64,000 nucleotides of DNA from contig NZ_LT629766.1 of NCBI RefSeq assembly GCF_900105315.1, positions 496,001-560,000 on the forward strand. The letters run 5' to 3'. A model generated the notes under the pieces. It saw nothing but the letters and a program-made list of their open reading frames with translations. It searched no databases and was not told where the DNA came from. Below are positions 1-8,234 of the stretch, piece after piece. Both the position numbers and the translations under genes were made by a program. Source of the DNA: Brevibacterium siliguriense (GTDB taxonomy: Bacteria > Actinomycetota > Actinomycetes > Actinomycetales > Brevibacteriaceae). How positions within the stretch are numbered: the stretch's first letter is position 1; every line of letters begins with the position of its first letter.

Positions 1-4
1 GCGA

Positions 5-39
5 AAGGCCCTGCCGGACCGAATATCCGACAGGGCCTT
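5..39. terminator. Inverted repeat at left edge
   Basis: A 14-bp stem (positions 5-18 paired with 26-39, one mismatch) encloses a 7-base loop. It lies beyond the minus-strand cytochrome gene and is probably the terminator of a gene to the left of the window. No T-run is obvious on either strand. Confidence 0.5.
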
Positions 40-59
40 GGAACTGTACTGACCGACAC

Positions 60-100
60 AGCGAAGCCCCGCACGATTTCCCATCGTGCGGGGCTTCGCT
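60..100 (-). terminator. Terminator hairpin of the etf-cytochrome operon
   Basis: A perfect 17-bp stem (60-76 paired with 84-100, 7-base loop) starts 18 bases past the stop codon of the minus-strand gene at 118. It is a strong candidate for the end of the etfB-etfA-cytochrome transcript. It has no U-tract, which is common in high-GC actinobacteria. Confidence 0.75.
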
Positions 101-117
101 GATGCGAGCGGCGTCGC

Positions 118-2433
118 CTACCTGCTCGAGACGCGTCCGAAGAGATTCGCGATCGGCGCGAGCAGCAGCGGTCTGGCGGCGAACCAACCGGCCACGACCA
201 CGACCATCGCGATGAGGAACCAGACGAGTCCGGCCCAACCGAGCATCTCGGTTCCCGCGAACATGTAACCCAGGTTGTGCCGCAGTCCGGTCGTGAACAC
301 GAGGAACACGTGGACGAGGATGAAGAACACGAAGAACAGCATCGTCGGGAAGTGGATCGCCCGAGCCAGCGGCGCCGGATAGATCTTGTTCAGCGTCGTG
401 GCGTTCTTCGGCCACCATTCGCTCATCCGCACACCCGTGATCGCAGCCAACGGTGCGGCGATGAACACGATGATGAAGTACATCAGCTGCTGGAGAGCGT
501 TGTAGTTGACCCACGCATCTTCCATCGGCCATTCCATCGTTCCGTACTGAAGCGCCGCCGACAGCGCGTTCGGGAACACTTCCCAACTGGTCGGCACGAT
601 GCGTGCCCAGTGCCCGGAGACGAAGAGCAGCACGACGAAGACCACACCATTGGCCAGCCACAGCAGATCAAGACCCGTGTGCAGCCAGAGGTTGATGCTG
701 ATCTTCTTCCCACCCTTCTTCGGGGTGTAGAACGCCGGCGGCTTCTGCTGGTGACGCACCTGCAGACCCGAACGGATGATGAGCACCATGAAGAAGATGT
801 TGAGGAAGTGCGTCCACCGCACCCAGCCCGGGAAACCGGGATCGACGAATTCCGGGATGTGGTATTCGCCCGGGTAGCGCTCGAGGAACTCCGGCACGCC
901 CGGCAGGGTCGTGACACCGCGTGCGGCGAGGATGAGGATCCCGGCCACGACGATGAGTCCGCCGAGTCCCAGCCCGACGATCTTCGACCACTGTCCCAGC
1001 GACTTCGACCCGATCATGACCGGTTCCTTCTTCGCTGCAGGCTTCGCCGAGGCAGCACTGCCCGAACCCGACGACGTGGCCTTCGCAGCCGGGGCCGTCT
1101 TCGCGGCCGGCTTGTCCGCGGTGCGTGCCGCAGCCTTGTCGTCGGCCTTCGCGGCGGGCTTGGCCATCGGCTTTCGCTGAGCGGGCTTGTCCGTGGTCTT
1201 CGCCGCGGGCTTCGCCATCGGTTTGCGTTGGGCGGGTTTCTTCTCGGCTCCGTCGGATTTCTTCTCTGACGCCGAGGCGGCTCCCGCAGCGGCCGCACCT
1301 GCACCGGCGGCGGCTCCCGCACCTGCGGCTGCCGCACCGGCACCGACACCACCGATTCCGGTGCGTCGGCCCTGGGGCTTTTTCTCGCTGGAATCGTCCC
1401 CGACCTTGGCAACCGGCTTCGAATCCTGCTTCGCGGCTTCGCCGGACTGCGCGTCCTCGGCCGGCTTGTCTGCCTCGGCAGATGCGGCAAGTTTGGGAGC
1501 GTGTGCTGGAGCAAAGCCCTCCGGCGGCCAGGGGTCTCCCCCGGCGGTGCGGGGAAGTCCGCGGCGCAGCGGTACATCGGAGAGTTCTCCGGAGCCCGAG
1601 CCGTTCGCGGCTGCTGCAGCCACACCGGCACCGGCAGCGCCAGCTGCGGCGGCCGCCGCAGGAGCAGCGGACGAAGTTTCAGACGTGGAATCGGCTGACG
1701 TATCAGCCGAATCGGTTTCGGCAGAGTCGGCCTGAACAGCGGATTCCTCCGCAGTGCTCTCGGCAGGAGCGGATGCAGCCGCTGCAGGAGCAGCGGAGCT
1801 GGCAATCGAGCCACCTGCAACCTTGACGCCGGCGGGCGCGAAGCCTTCCGCCGGCCAGGGATCTCCACCGGCGACACGCGGCAGACCACGGCGCAGGGGG
1901 ACCTCGGCAGCAGGTTCTGCCGCAACCGAAACATCGTCCGAACCGGAAGCGGCGACGCCAGCGCCGGCAGCCACTCCGGCACCAGCCGTCGCGGCAGCGG
2001 CAACCGGGGCGGCCGAGGACTGTTCGTCCGATTCAGCGGACGCAACGGGAGCAGCTGAGGCACCGGGGGCTTTCACTCCGGCAGGAGCAAGGCCTTCCGG
2101 CGGCCAGGGCTGCCCACCCTCGACGCGCGGCAGGCCACGGCGCAACGGCACCTCGGCCGAAGCAGCCGCCTCAGCGCGCTCCTCGACCGAATCCTCAACG
2201 GGCTCTTCGGCCTCGGCGGAAGCGACGGTCCCCGTCGACTCCTCGGCCTCGGTCACATCGGACTCGGCCGCCTCGGCGGGGGAACCTTCATCCAGTTCCT
2301 CCGTGTCGGATGTCTCCGGCAGCCATGACGCGCCCTCTTCCAAGGGTTCGCCGATGGCGCCCTCCGGGGGCCAAGGGTCTCCGCCTTCGACCCGGGGCAG
2401 ACCCGAGCGCAGCGAACTGGAATAGGTTGCCAT
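118..2433 (-). CDS. Cytochrome b561-type membrane protein with repeat-bearing disordered tail
   Basis: This 771-residue protein has two halves. Residues 1 to about 465 are low-complexity (Ala, Ser, Glu, Pro) and carry four copies of an 18-residue motif, LRRGLPRxxGGxPWPPEG, at residues 8-25, 97-114, 180-197 and 289-306. A Lys/Pro-rich stretch follows that twice contains [14 protein letters not shown]. The last ~300 residues have about six hydrophobic segments, with histidines in or near helices (WTHF, LHTG, IHFP, VHVF), and resemble cytochrome b561 / formate dehydrogenase gamma-type subunits. Its start lies one base after the etfA stop, so translation is probably coupled. The context suggests a membrane acceptor or donor for ETF electrons. 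The heme ligands and the role of the tail are inference. The repeat is not a motif I can tie to a described function. Confidence 0.8.
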   Translation of the reverse strand: MATYSSSLRSGLPRVEGGDPWPPEGAIGEPLEEGASWLPETSDTEELDEGSPAEAAESDVTEAEESTGTVASAEAEEPVEDSVEERAEAAASAEVPLRRGLPRVEGGQPWPPEGLAPAGVKAPGASAAPVASAESDEQSSAAPVAAAATAGAGVAAGAGVAASGSDDVSVAAEPAAEVPLRRGLPRVAGGDPWPAEGFAPAGVKVAGGSIASSAAPAAAASAPAESTAEESAVQADSAETDSADTSADSTSETSSAAPAAAAAAGAAGAGVAAAAANGSGSGELSDVPLRRGLPRTAGGDPWPPEGFAPAHAPKLAASAEADKPAEDAQSGEAAKQDSKPVAKVGDDSSEKKPQGRRTGIGGVGAGAAAAGAGAAAGAGAAAAGAASASEKKSDGAEKKPAQRKPMAKPAAKTTDKPAQRKPMAKPAAKADDKAAARTADKPAAKTAPAAKATSSGSGSAASAKPAAKKEPVMIGSKSLGQWSKIVGLGLGGLIVVAGILILAARGVTTLPGVPEFLERYPGEYHIPEFVDPGFPGWVRWTHFLNIFFMVLIIRSGLQVRHQQKPPAFYTPKKGGKKISINLWLHTGLDLLWLANGVVFVVLLFVSGHWARIVPTSWEVFPNALSAALQYGTMEWPMEDAWVNYNALQQLMYFIIVFIAAPLAAITGVRMSEWWPKNATTLNKIYPAPLARAIHFPTMLFFVFFILVHVFLVFTTGLRHNLGYMFAGTEMLGWAGLVWFLIAMVVVVAGWFAARPLLLAPIANLFGRVSSR
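1516..2412 (-). repeat. Four coding copies of the RGLPR/PWPPEG motif
   Basis: Coding copies of an 18-residue peptide repeat lie at 2359-2412, 2092-2145, 1843-1896 and 1516-1569, separated by ~65-90 residues of acidic or alanine-rich linker. The invariant core is G-L-P-R, G-G, P-W-P and E-G. Copies 2-4 are preceded by VP, and copies 2-3 are followed by APAGVK. Conservation of the motif against diverged linkers indicates selection on the peptide rather than recent DNA duplication. Confidence 0.85.
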
Positions 2434-2434
2434 A

Positions 2435-3412
2435 TCAGGACTTGTTCTCGTTCAGTGATTCGATGGCCTGGGGAACGACCTTGAACAGGTCGCCGACGAC
2501 GCCGAAATCGGCGATGTCGAAGATCGGGGCTTCGGCGTCCTTGTTGACCGCGACGATGGTCTTCGAGGTCTGCATACCGGCCTTGTGCTGGATAGCACCG
2601 GAGATGCCGAGCGCCACGTAGAGCTGCGGGGACACCGACACACCGGTCTGGCCGACCTGGTGCGATTGGGCGATGTAGCCGGCGTCGACGGCAGCGCGGG
2701 AGGCACCGACGGCAGCGCCGAGGGCGTCGGCGAATTCGCCGACGAGCTCGAAGGACTCTTCCGAACCGACGCCGCGACCACCGGAGACGACCTTCTGCGC
2801 ACCGCGCAGCTCGGGACGCGACGAGGTTTCGACGACGGCTTCGAACGAGTCGATCGCGGCCGAGCGCTTACCGGAATCGGCGACCTCGAGGGCCTGCGTG
2901 TTCGCGGACTGTGCTTCGGCGCGGGCTTCGATCGAGCCCAGGCGCACGGTGACGATGGGGGCGCCGAATGTGGGAGCGGAGGAAGCGGTGTAGCCGCCGC
3001 CGTAGACGGAGTGGCTCGCCACGATGCCCTCGGAGTCGCGTTCGAGTCCGGTCGCGTCGACGGACACGGCCGATCCGCTGCGCACTGCGTAGCGACCGGC
3101 GATGTCGCGACCGTCGAGGGTGTTGGGCACGAGCACGGCGTCGGGAGCGGTGAGCTCCGCGGCTGCGGCCACGGCGTCGACGGCCGCGGTGCCGAGGTTG
3201 CCCTCGGCGGCTGCGGCGGTCAGGGTCGCCACGGCGCCGAGTTCGGCGGCCTTTTCGGCAGCAGCGTCGGCGCTGCCGGCGGCGAGCACGAGGGCGACGG
3301 GCGAGCCGATCTCAGCGGCGCCGCCGAGCAGTTCGGCGGCCGGCTTCTCCAACTGGCCCTCGGCATCGGCGGTGAGGACGACGAGAATGGAATCCTGTGG
3401 GAATTCTGACAT
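2435..3412 (-). CDS. etfA: Electron transfer flavoprotein alpha subunit
   Basis: A 325-residue EtfA/FixB protein, the usual family length. The C-terminal FAD domain is recognisable by [15 protein letters not shown], the [10 protein letters not shown] segment, QVGQTG and the [20 protein letters not shown] block that binds the flavin. With EtfB it forms the soluble heterodimer that takes electrons from acyl-CoA and other flavin dehydrogenases. It lies 11 bases after etfB and one base before the cytochrome b-like gene, so the three form one minus-strand operon. The start at 3412 (MSEFPQDS) follows a purine-rich AAGGAG-type site. Confidence 0.95.
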   Translation of the reverse strand: MSEFPQDSILVVLTADAEGQLEKPAAELLGGAAEIGSPVALVLAAGSADAAAEKAAELGAVATLTAAAAEGNLGTAAVDAVAAAAELTAPDAVLVPNTLDGRDIAGRYAVRSGSAVSVDATGLERDSEGIVASHSVYGGGYTASSAPTFGAPIVTVRLGSIEARAEAQSANTQALEVADSGKRSAAIDSFEAVVETSSRPELRGAQKVVSGGRGVGSEESFELVGEFADALGAAVGASRAAVDAGYIAQSHQVGQTGVSVSPQLYVALGISGAIQHKAGMQTSKTIVAVNKDAEAPIFDIADFGVVGDLFKVVPQAIESLNENKS

Positions 3413-3423
3413 GACGATTCTCC

Positions 3424-4200
3424 TTAGGCCAGACGGTTCTTGGTGAGGTATTCGGCGAGTTCGACTCCGCCATTGCCTTCGTCGACGACCTTCTCGCCGG
3501 CTTCGCGCGGCGGCTTCTCGGCGACGGTGACCATGATCGAACGGGCCACGGACTGGTCCTCGGCGTCGATGTCGAGATCGGACAGGCTGATGACCTCGAA
3601 GGGCTTCTTCTTCGCTGCCATGATGCCCTTGAAGTTCGGGAATCGGGCCTCGGGAAGCGCCTCGGTGATAGAGATGACGGCGGGCAGTTCGGCCGAGACC
3701 TGCTGCTTGCCGCCTTCGACGCCGCGGGTGCCCGAGACCTTACCGTCGGCAAGTTCGACGGTCGACAGGCCGGTCACGTGCGGGTAGTCGAGGTGCTCAG
3801 CGAGCATCGCCGGCATCATGCCGCCGTTGCCGTCGGTGGAGATGTTGCCGGTGACGACGAGGTCGAATTCACCGCGGCGCAGAGCAGCAGCGAGCACCTC
3901 TGCGGTCAGACCGAGATCAGCGCCGGCCAGCGACTCATCGGCCACGTGCACGGCATTGTCGGCGCCCATGGCCAGACCCTTGCGGATCGTGGCGGTCGCG
4001 GTATCGGGCGCCATCGAGATGACGGTCACCTCGGTGTCGCCGTCGCTGTCCTTCTGGGTCAGTGCAACCTCGAGGGCACGCTCACCGATCTCATCGAGAA
4101 CAGCTTCCGAGGCGCCGCGATCGGCGAGCCCGGTTTCCAAGTTCAACTTGCGGTCGCCGTACGTATCCGGGACCTCTTTGACCAACACCGCGATCTTCAA
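3424..4200 (-). CDS. etfB: Electron transfer flavoprotein beta subunit
   Basis: EtfB/FixA, 258 residues. I place the start at a TTG codon (4198-4200) because AAGGAG (4207-4212) sits six bases upstream and the protein then begins in the usual family way with (M)[16 protein letters not shown]. The longer in-frame version would add 11 unsupported residues. Family features include the AMP/FAD-proximal region [34 protein letters not shown], and the recognition-loop-like [19 protein letters not shown]. It is first in the etfB-etfA-cytochrome b operon. Acyl-CoA dehydrogenases, one of which lies at 19.4 kb, are likely electron donors. Confidence 0.95.
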   Translation of the reverse strand: MKIAVLVKEVPDTYGDRKLNLETGLADRGASEAVLDEIGERALEVALTQKDSDGDTEVTVISMAPDTATATIRKGLAMGADNAVHVADESLAGADLGLTAEVLAAALRRGEFDLVVTGNISTDGNGGMMPAMLAEHLDYPHVTGLSTVELADGKVSGTRGVEGGKQQVSAELPAVISITEALPEARFPNFKGIMAAKKKPFEVISLSDLDIDAEDQSVARSIMVTVAEKPPREAGEKVVDEGNGGVELAEYLTKNRLA

Positions 4201-4548
4201 GGATGTCTCCTTAGGTTCGTGAAGCAGCTCCAACTGCGTGAGACTTTCGTCTCATAATCTACAGGTGACTGATTTCCGTCCGTTGACCGGGTCCAGTCGG
4301 AACCGGTCATGTCCTTCACCCATGGTACGTGGTAGGCACCACAGCTATCTCCGTTACTGTACGAACGATCGACAGAATTTGTCCAGTATCGAAAAGAGGG
4401 ATCCTCGCCGAGGCGGGGCCCTAGAATGGGAGCAGACCGACCGACCCTCCCGGTGTGCATCGCCGCCCCCTTTGCACGGACGCATCCGGGCAGGTAGAAC
4501 CCGGAGGTCACAGACAAGACGCAGACATCAAAGGTGAAGGAGCGCCCC
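4201..4548. promoter_or_regulatory. Divergent control region between etfB and lrp
   Basis: This intergenic stretch of about 350 bases separates the etf operon from the Lrp gene. It contains a perfect 5-bp hairpin with a four-base loop at 4240-4253, close to an AT-rich stretch (about 4250-4262) that could hold the etf promoter. It also carries one intergenic copy of the frequent CGCCGAGGC motif (4406-4414). I see no convincing coding potential; an ORF crossing it at 4197-4769 has no family resemblance. Confidence 0.4.
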
Positions 4549-5004
4549 GTGGCTTTCGACCTCGACGACATCGACCGCAGCATCATCGCTGCCCTCGTCG
4601 AGGATTCACGGCTGAGCGTGCGCCAACTGGCCGAACGCGTCCACATCTCCCGTTCGGCCGCGCACAAGCGCTTCACCACCCTCATCGAGTCCGGTGCAAT
4701 ACGGAAGTTCACCGCCGAGGTGGACCGTGAGGCCCTGGGCATGACCGTGACCGCGGTCGTCGTCGTCAAGATCGGCGAGCGTCCCTGGCCGCAGGTTCGC
4801 GAGGATCTGGCCGCCCTGCCGTTCGTCGAGAAGGTTCAAGCCGTCAGTGGGGACATCGACGCCCTTGTCACCGTGAACGCCCCGGACAATACGGCCCTGT
4901 CACAGGTGATCCTGCGCCGCATCCACGAAGTCCCGGGCGTCGTGTCCTCCCGCTCCCTCCTCATCCTCGATGAGGCGGAGGGCCATAGGCCGGGAGCGGG
5001 CTGA
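4549..5004 (+). CDS. Lrp/AsnC-family transcriptional regulator
   Basis: A 151-residue regulator. The N-terminal winged helix-turn-helix (about residues 4-60, DDIDRSIIAALVEDSRLS...HISRSAAHKRFTTLIESGAI) is followed by a RAM/AsnC ligand-binding domain with the typical V-G-x-x-D motif (SGDIDALVTV). I chose the GTG at 4549 because AAGGAG (4537-4542) is six bases upstream; a GTG at 4534 would sit on that ribosome binding site. It is divergent from the etf operon and may control it in response to an amino acid or 2-oxoacid, but that is positional inference. Confidence 0.88.
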   Translation: MAFDLDDIDRSIIAALVEDSRLSVRQLAERVHISRSAAHKRFTTLIESGAIRKFTAEVDREALGMTVTAVVVVKIGERPWPQVREDLAALPFVEKVQAVSGDIDALVTVNAPDNTALSQVILRRIHEVPGVVSSRSLLILDEAEGHRPGAG

Positions 5005-5014
5005 GTCGTGAGGC

Positions 5015-6028
5015 TCAGTCCTTCTGGTATTCGGTGATGGCCTTCTCGGCCAGGTCGAGACCGTAGTCCGCGTCGGCATAGCCGGCGATCGTGGCCTTGC
5101 CGATCGGATAGACATGTCCGGCCTTGACGGCTGGGAGGTCTTTGAATACGGCGGAGTCCAAGAGCGCCTTCGTCAGTGAGTCGTAGTCGCCGCGCAGATC
5201 CGAGTTGACGAAGATGATGTCAGCGTCGGACAGGCTCCGGTCGAGGACCTCAAGCGAGATCTGAGCCTCGGGCTCGACAGTTCCGGACTTATTGCCTCCC
5301 TGTTCGGCTTTGCCGTACTTCTTCACCATCGCGTCCTCGTCGGCCGACCAGTCGAAGCCGAGCGGGGACAGGATCGTGCCGAGCATGTTCTCGCTGCCCC
5401 ACAGGTAGGCCGAGTTCTCCTCGAAGGAGGACACGACTCCGATCGTCGTACCCTCGGTGACCTCGGAGTACTTCTCGCCGAGCTTCTTCTGTCGAGCCTG
5501 GAACTCGCTGTCGAGCTCGTCGAGGTCATCGGTCCTGTTGACGGCGTCAGCGACCTCTTCGACCCGCTGCTGCCAATTCGCGCGGTCGCCGCCGCGCAGG
5601 GTGAACTGATAGACCGGTGCGATCTCCTCGAGCTGCTCGATCATGTCCGGTTCGAAGATGTTCGGGGACAGGATGAGGTCGGGTTCGGTCTCGGCGAGCT
5701 TCTCGAGGTCCGGCTCCTGCTGACTGACGGCAGGGATCTTCTCGAGCTCGTCGAGCCACTCCTCGGGCACGGCCGGATCCTGGTACTCACCCTGCGCCAC
5801 GGGAGGCGCGTCAAGATCCATGAGGGTCTCGGTAGCGGCATAGTGCAGTGTCGCGACGGCTTTCGGAGCCGTGGGCACTTCGACCTCCGCGCCCGTCGCG
5901 TCAGTGACGGTGCGCGTCTCGGAGGCAGTGCCCGGGCTCGTTTCCTCACTGCCGCCTGCGCATCCGGCAAAGAGAGCGAGGCCGGTGGCTCCGGCGATGG
6001 CAGCAGCGGTCAGGCGCGTCAATGACAT
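5015..6028 (-). CDS. Iron-siderophore ABC transporter substrate-binding lipoprotein
   Basis: A 337-residue class III (FecB/FepB-like) binding protein. It begins with a lipoprotein signal peptide whose lipobox LFAGC places the lipidated Cys near residue 23. The two-lobed periplasmic fold is indicated by VATLHYAATETLMDL, a LAETEPDLILSP segment typical of this family, and a C-terminal helical lobe. AAGGA precedes the ATG. It follows the siderophore-interacting protein on the same strand with a 91-base gap, probably in one iron-repressed transcript. No permease or ATPase is nearby, so it probably feeds an importer encoded elsewhere. Confidence 0.88.
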   Translation of the reverse strand: MSLTRLTAAAIAGATGLALFAGCAGGSEETSPGTASETRTVTDATGAEVEVPTAPKAVATLHYAATETLMDLDAPPVAQGEYQDPAVPEEWLDELEKIPAVSQQEPDLEKLAETEPDLILSPNIFEPDMIEQLEEIAPVYQFTLRGGDRANWQQRVEEVADAVNRTDDLDELDSEFQARQKKLGEKYSEVTEGTTIGVVSSFEENSAYLWGSENMLGTILSPLGFDWSADEDAMVKKYGKAEQGGNKSGTVEPEAQISLEVLDRSLSDADIIFVNSDLRGDYDSLTKALLDSAVFKDLPAVKAGHVYPIGKATIAGYADADYGLDLAEKAITEYQKD

Positions 6029-6119
6029 ACGTTTGTCCTTATTCTCATCTGGTCTATTCGGTTCTGGATGAGCGCTCGAGCGGGGTGGCCGGGCGGTGAC
6101 GGGTTCGGACGAAACCCGC

Positions 6120-8012
6120 TCAGGAGCGAGTGGCGATCACGGCCGATCGGAAGCGGCCGAACCCCCATCCGATGTCTCTCACCTGCACATGCGGGGCGCC
6201 GCGCGCGTGCAGATCCGCGACGAGATCGTCGCTGGTCAGCGACGGATTCCCGGTGGTGGCCAGGACCGTGATGAGCTCTTCGGCTTGATGGTCGTCGGTC
6301 TCGGCATCGTCGGTGAAGGGTTCGACGATCACCAGGGTCCGGCTCGCGGCGAGCATCCGGTCCAACAACGAGGTCACCTCTGTCCGAGATCGCCCCGTCA
6401 ATCCGGCGATCACGAGGGTGCAGTCGACGTCGGGCCAGGGTTGTCGACCGGACAGACCCTGCGCACCGGGAGTGTGGATCGTCCGCCCCGAACGCGGGGC
6501 CCTCCTCGTCAGGGCGGCGGCCGCCTCGGCGTCGACATCACCGACGACCGCGAGGTTCCCGGCCGAGGCCACGGGTTCGAGGTCGAGGATGAGATCGAGG
6601 ACATACTGCAGGTGGTCGAGGCTGCGTCGCCGATGGGCGGAGTCGAGTTCGGAATCGGCGTCGCGCTGGGCATGCCAGGTGGGAGCCTGAATCGTCGAGG
6701 CGCGCGAAGTGCGGGAGGCGAACCCGCCTCTGAGCACATCGATGAGGTCGACGAGGGAGAACAGGTCGAGCAGCGCCGGATCGCTCAGGTCGAGCCCGTC
6801 GGAGGCACCGTCGCCGGTGAGAACCGCTCCGGTCGGGGTGTTGCGGTAGATTTCGTCATCGTGAGTTAGGAGTCCGAGGGAGCACATGGCCGTCAGCACC
6901 GGCCGCACGCGGTCGGGGTCGAGGCCGAGTTCGGCGGCAATCGCCTCGGCGGTGGCGACTCCGCCGGCGATGAGGTCGTTGATGCCGAAGGTGACGGCTG
7001 TCCGGGTGATGATCGCGGGGAGCAGCTCGGTCATTTCGTGGACCTGGTGGAGGACCTCGAGAGTTCCGCCCGATTCGGCGCTGCTTTCGCCGCCGGCTGC
7101 TGCAGAAGGGGCCGAATCATCGGCCGGGCCGGTCTCGGCCCCAGATCCCTCGAGCGTGGCCTCGGGCATGGAGGCGACTGCCGCACTTGGCGCGGCGGGA
7201 CGAGTCGGCATCTTCCGCCAGTAGCCGACGACCTCGACGTCCTCTTTGGGAAGGCCGATCTCCCGGCGCAGGTAGCGACGGATGGGGGCGATGGTCAGCG
7301 TCTCCCCCGCGCACCAGGCGAAAGTGCGGCCTTCGGGCAGGTCGAGGTTCTTCACGGCATCGAACATCAGGCGCGATTCGCCCGGTGCGGTGGATCCGCG
7401 GATGAGCCAGTCGATTTCGACGTCGGCTTCGGTGGTGATGTCTTGGATGTCGTCGGAGGTGGGCACTTCGACGATGATGTGACCGCGGGTGCCCGCAGGT
7501 GCCTCTTCGAGCCAGCGTCCGACGGCGGGCAGCGCCGTCTCGTCGGCGACGAGGAGGTGGAAGTCGATGTCGTCGGCCAAGCCGGCGCAGGTCTTCGGTC
7601 CGGCGAAGCTGATCCGATCACCGACCGCGACGCCGAAAGCCCAGTCAGAGGCCAGTCCGGAGTCATGGCGCACGATGTCGATGCTGAAGGAGTTCGTCTC
7701 GTGGTCGACGCTGCGAACGGTGTAGTCGCGGGCACGGTTGAGCGCTTCCCGATTCCAGTTGAAGCGGAACTCCTCCTGCTCGCCGATATCGAGGGATGAG
7801 CCGTCGGGCGGGGGAATGACGAGTTTCACGTGATCGTCGAAACCCTCGGAGCGGAATGCAGGCCGCGCAGCCTCGCCGACTCCACCGGCCGCCAATTGAT
7901 CGCCTGCCACTGTCAGGCGTCGCATGTTCGGGGTGATGTCGACGATGCCGGTGACTTCCACTTCTCGCAGGATGATCGGCAGCACCTGCAGAGGCCTGGA
8001 AGTACGCGGCAT
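6120..8012 (-). CDS. Siderophore-interacting flavin reductase fused to methyltransferase-like domain
   Basis: A 630-residue two-part protein. Residues 1 to about 270 are a complete SIP/ViuB-type siderophore ferric reductase: the FAD domain has RDYTVRS and the NAD(P)H domain includes LLVADETALPAVGRWLE and WCAGETLTIAPIRRYLRREIGLPKEDVEVVGYW. After a ~50-residue Ser/Ala/Glu linker comes a domain like the dimerisation winged helix of COMT-type methyltransferases (ELLPAIITRTAVTFGINDLIAGG...LGLLTHDDEIYRNT). The C-terminal Rossmann-like part ends in a COMT-like DIGWGFGRFRSAVIATR. The glycine-rich SAM motif appears degraded (AVVGDVDAE). The SIP function is secure. Catalysis by the second domain is doubtful; it could bind a ligand or the siderophore. 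Confidence 0.85.
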   Translation of the reverse strand: MPRTSRPLQVLPIILREVEVTGIVDITPNMRRLTVAGDQLAAGGVGEAARPAFRSEGFDDHVKLVIPPPDGSSLDIGEQEEFRFNWNREALNRARDYTVRSVDHETNSFSIDIVRHDSGLASDWAFGVAVGDRISFAGPKTCAGLADDIDFHLLVADETALPAVGRWLEEAPAGTRGHIIVEVPTSDDIQDITTEADVEIDWLIRGSTAPGESRLMFDAVKNLDLPEGRTFAWCAGETLTIAPIRRYLRREIGLPKEDVEVVGYWRKMPTRPAAPSAAVASMPEATLEGSGAETGPADDSAPSAAAGGESSAESGGTLEVLHQVHEMTELLPAIITRTAVTFGINDLIAGGVATAEAIAAELGLDPDRVRPVLTAMCSLGLLTHDDEIYRNTPTGAVLTGDGASDGLDLSDPALLDLFSLVDLIDVLRGGFASRTSRASTIQAPTWHAQRDADSELDSAHRRRSLDHLQYVLDLILDLEPVASAGNLAVVGDVDAEAAAALTRRAPRSGRTIHTPGAQGLSGRQPWPDVDCTLVIAGLTGRSRTEVTSLLDRMLAASRTLVIVEPFTDDAETDDHQAEELITVLATTGNPSLTSDDLVADLHARGAPHVQVRDIGWGFGRFRSAVIATRS

Positions 8013-8128
8013 GTATTCAGCTCCGAGGGTTCATGACGTATGAAACAGCGAGAAACAGAGAAGCCGGACCCACAACTTCAAGCAGGTGTGTCAACTGCCT
8101 TAGGCAAGACCTATGTTCTCTATATCTC

Positions 8129-8147
8129 ATAGGTGAGCCTAACCTGA
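8129..8147. promoter_or_regulatory. DtxR/IdeR iron box
   Basis: The 19-mer ATAGGTGAGCCTAACCTGA matches the DtxR/IdeR consensus TTAGGTTAGGCTAACCTAA at 15 of 19 positions. A weaker half-site-like sequence (TTAGGCAAGACCTAT) lies about 30 bases nearer the gene. It sits ~117 bases upstream of the siderophore-interacting gene and predicts repression of that gene and the lipoprotein when iron is plentiful. Confidence 0.8.
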
Positions 8148-8234
8148 GATCATCGGAGGTGCAACCACTTATTTTCAACACCGACCAGAGGCCGCCACCT
8201 CAGTTCGCTCCGACGCCACTGGTCTCGCTTCGTC

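Noticed and set aside
277-1269. 330-codon plus-strand open frame inside the cytochrome gene
   Set aside because: His/Arg/Asp-rich shadow of the low-complexity minus-strand gene, with no family resemblance; the minus frame has clear membrane segments and a conserved repeat.
4197-4769. 190-codon minus-strand frame across the etfB-lrp gap
   Set aside because: Overlaps the lrp gene and the etfB promoter, Arg/Ser-rich, no ribosome binding site and no domain.
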